The translations under genes were made by a program, and so were the position numbers. Under the pieces are notes generated by a model. That model was not told the origin of the DNA. It did no database searches and worked only from the letters and a program-made list of their open reading frames with translations. From contig DAVZGP010000002.1 in the NCBI GenBank assembly GCA_052274345.1, positions 1 to 64,000 on the forward strand: a DNA stretch of 64,000 bases. The letters run 5' to 3'. Origin of the DNA: Clostridium_AD sp937920395. GTDB taxonomy: Bacteria; Bacillota; Clostridia; Clostridiales; Clostridiaceae. Below, piece by piece: positions 63,948-64,000 of this stretch (its first letter is position 1; every line of letters starts with the position of its first letter).

Positions 63948-64000
63948 AATGTGTGTGAAAGTTCTCCTGGCGTTACTTAAAATAAGAACTTAAATCGTGA
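63948..64000. other. Window end
   Basis: The last 53 bases hold no recognisable feature. Confidence 0.3.

Overview
This is a low-GC Firmicute chromosome segment, almost certainly from a spore-forming Clostridium. It carries spo0A, spoIVB, spoIIM, the complete spoIIIAA-AH operon and a gerW/ytfJ gene. The gene order xseA-xseB-ispA-dxs-tlyA-nadK-argR-recN-spoIVB-spo0A is the usual one in Clostridium. No tRNA, rRNA or CRISPR array was seen.

The window has two halves. Bases 1 to about 21.8 kb are an accessory region. It holds a class D sortase with its LPKTS substrate, and a probable spore-surface locus: a choice-of-anchor A protein with a Thr/Ser repeat linker and a SPOCS-like C-terminus, next to two cytosolic glycosyltransferases. 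A 42-residue Cys/His/Met-rich peptide lies behind a sigma-K-like promoter. A secreted SH3-domain gene is split by an IS3-family element. DUF3231 and CBO0543-family genes share a near-identical upstream block, and a Spo0E-like domain is joined to a SHOCT tail. The region also contains much decay: remnants of ku, a PHP-domain gene, a glycosyltransferase, a Spo0E gene and an FTR1 iron permease. From about 16 to 21.8 kb lies a decayed integrative element: a coupling-protein tail, a winged-helix-like protein, paralogous small genes and a large serine recombinase. The recombinase sits at the right junction, inside an FAD-oxidoreductase gene that has lost its C-terminal part.

Bases 22 to 64 kb are dense core genome, mostly on the minus strand. 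In order they hold an iron-sulfur flavoprotein partner of the broken oxidoreductase, a McsA-like/ClpC-like AAA+ protein, a PAP2 phosphatase, two D,D-carboxypeptidases, DUF2953 with GerW/YtfJ, scpA-scpB, a XerD-like recombinase with altered catalytic residues, and spoIIM. A small transcription unit without a normal start codon follows. Then come spo0A and spoIVB, recN-argR-nadK-tlyA-dxs-ispA-xseB-xseA-folD-nusB-asp23, spoIIIAH-AA behind a sigma-E-like promoter, efp, a nine-gene type IV pilus/pseudopilus operon, dapF, and a divergent rqcH.

The biology centres on sporulation. Spo0A starts the programme. The SpoIIIA channel, SpoIIM, SpoIVB and DacF-type enzymes support engulfment and cortex formation. 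The accessory half appears to add spore-surface proteins and a possible Spo0A-phosphatase-type regulator. Calls rest on reading motifs, translations, spacing and repeats by eye. No database search was run.
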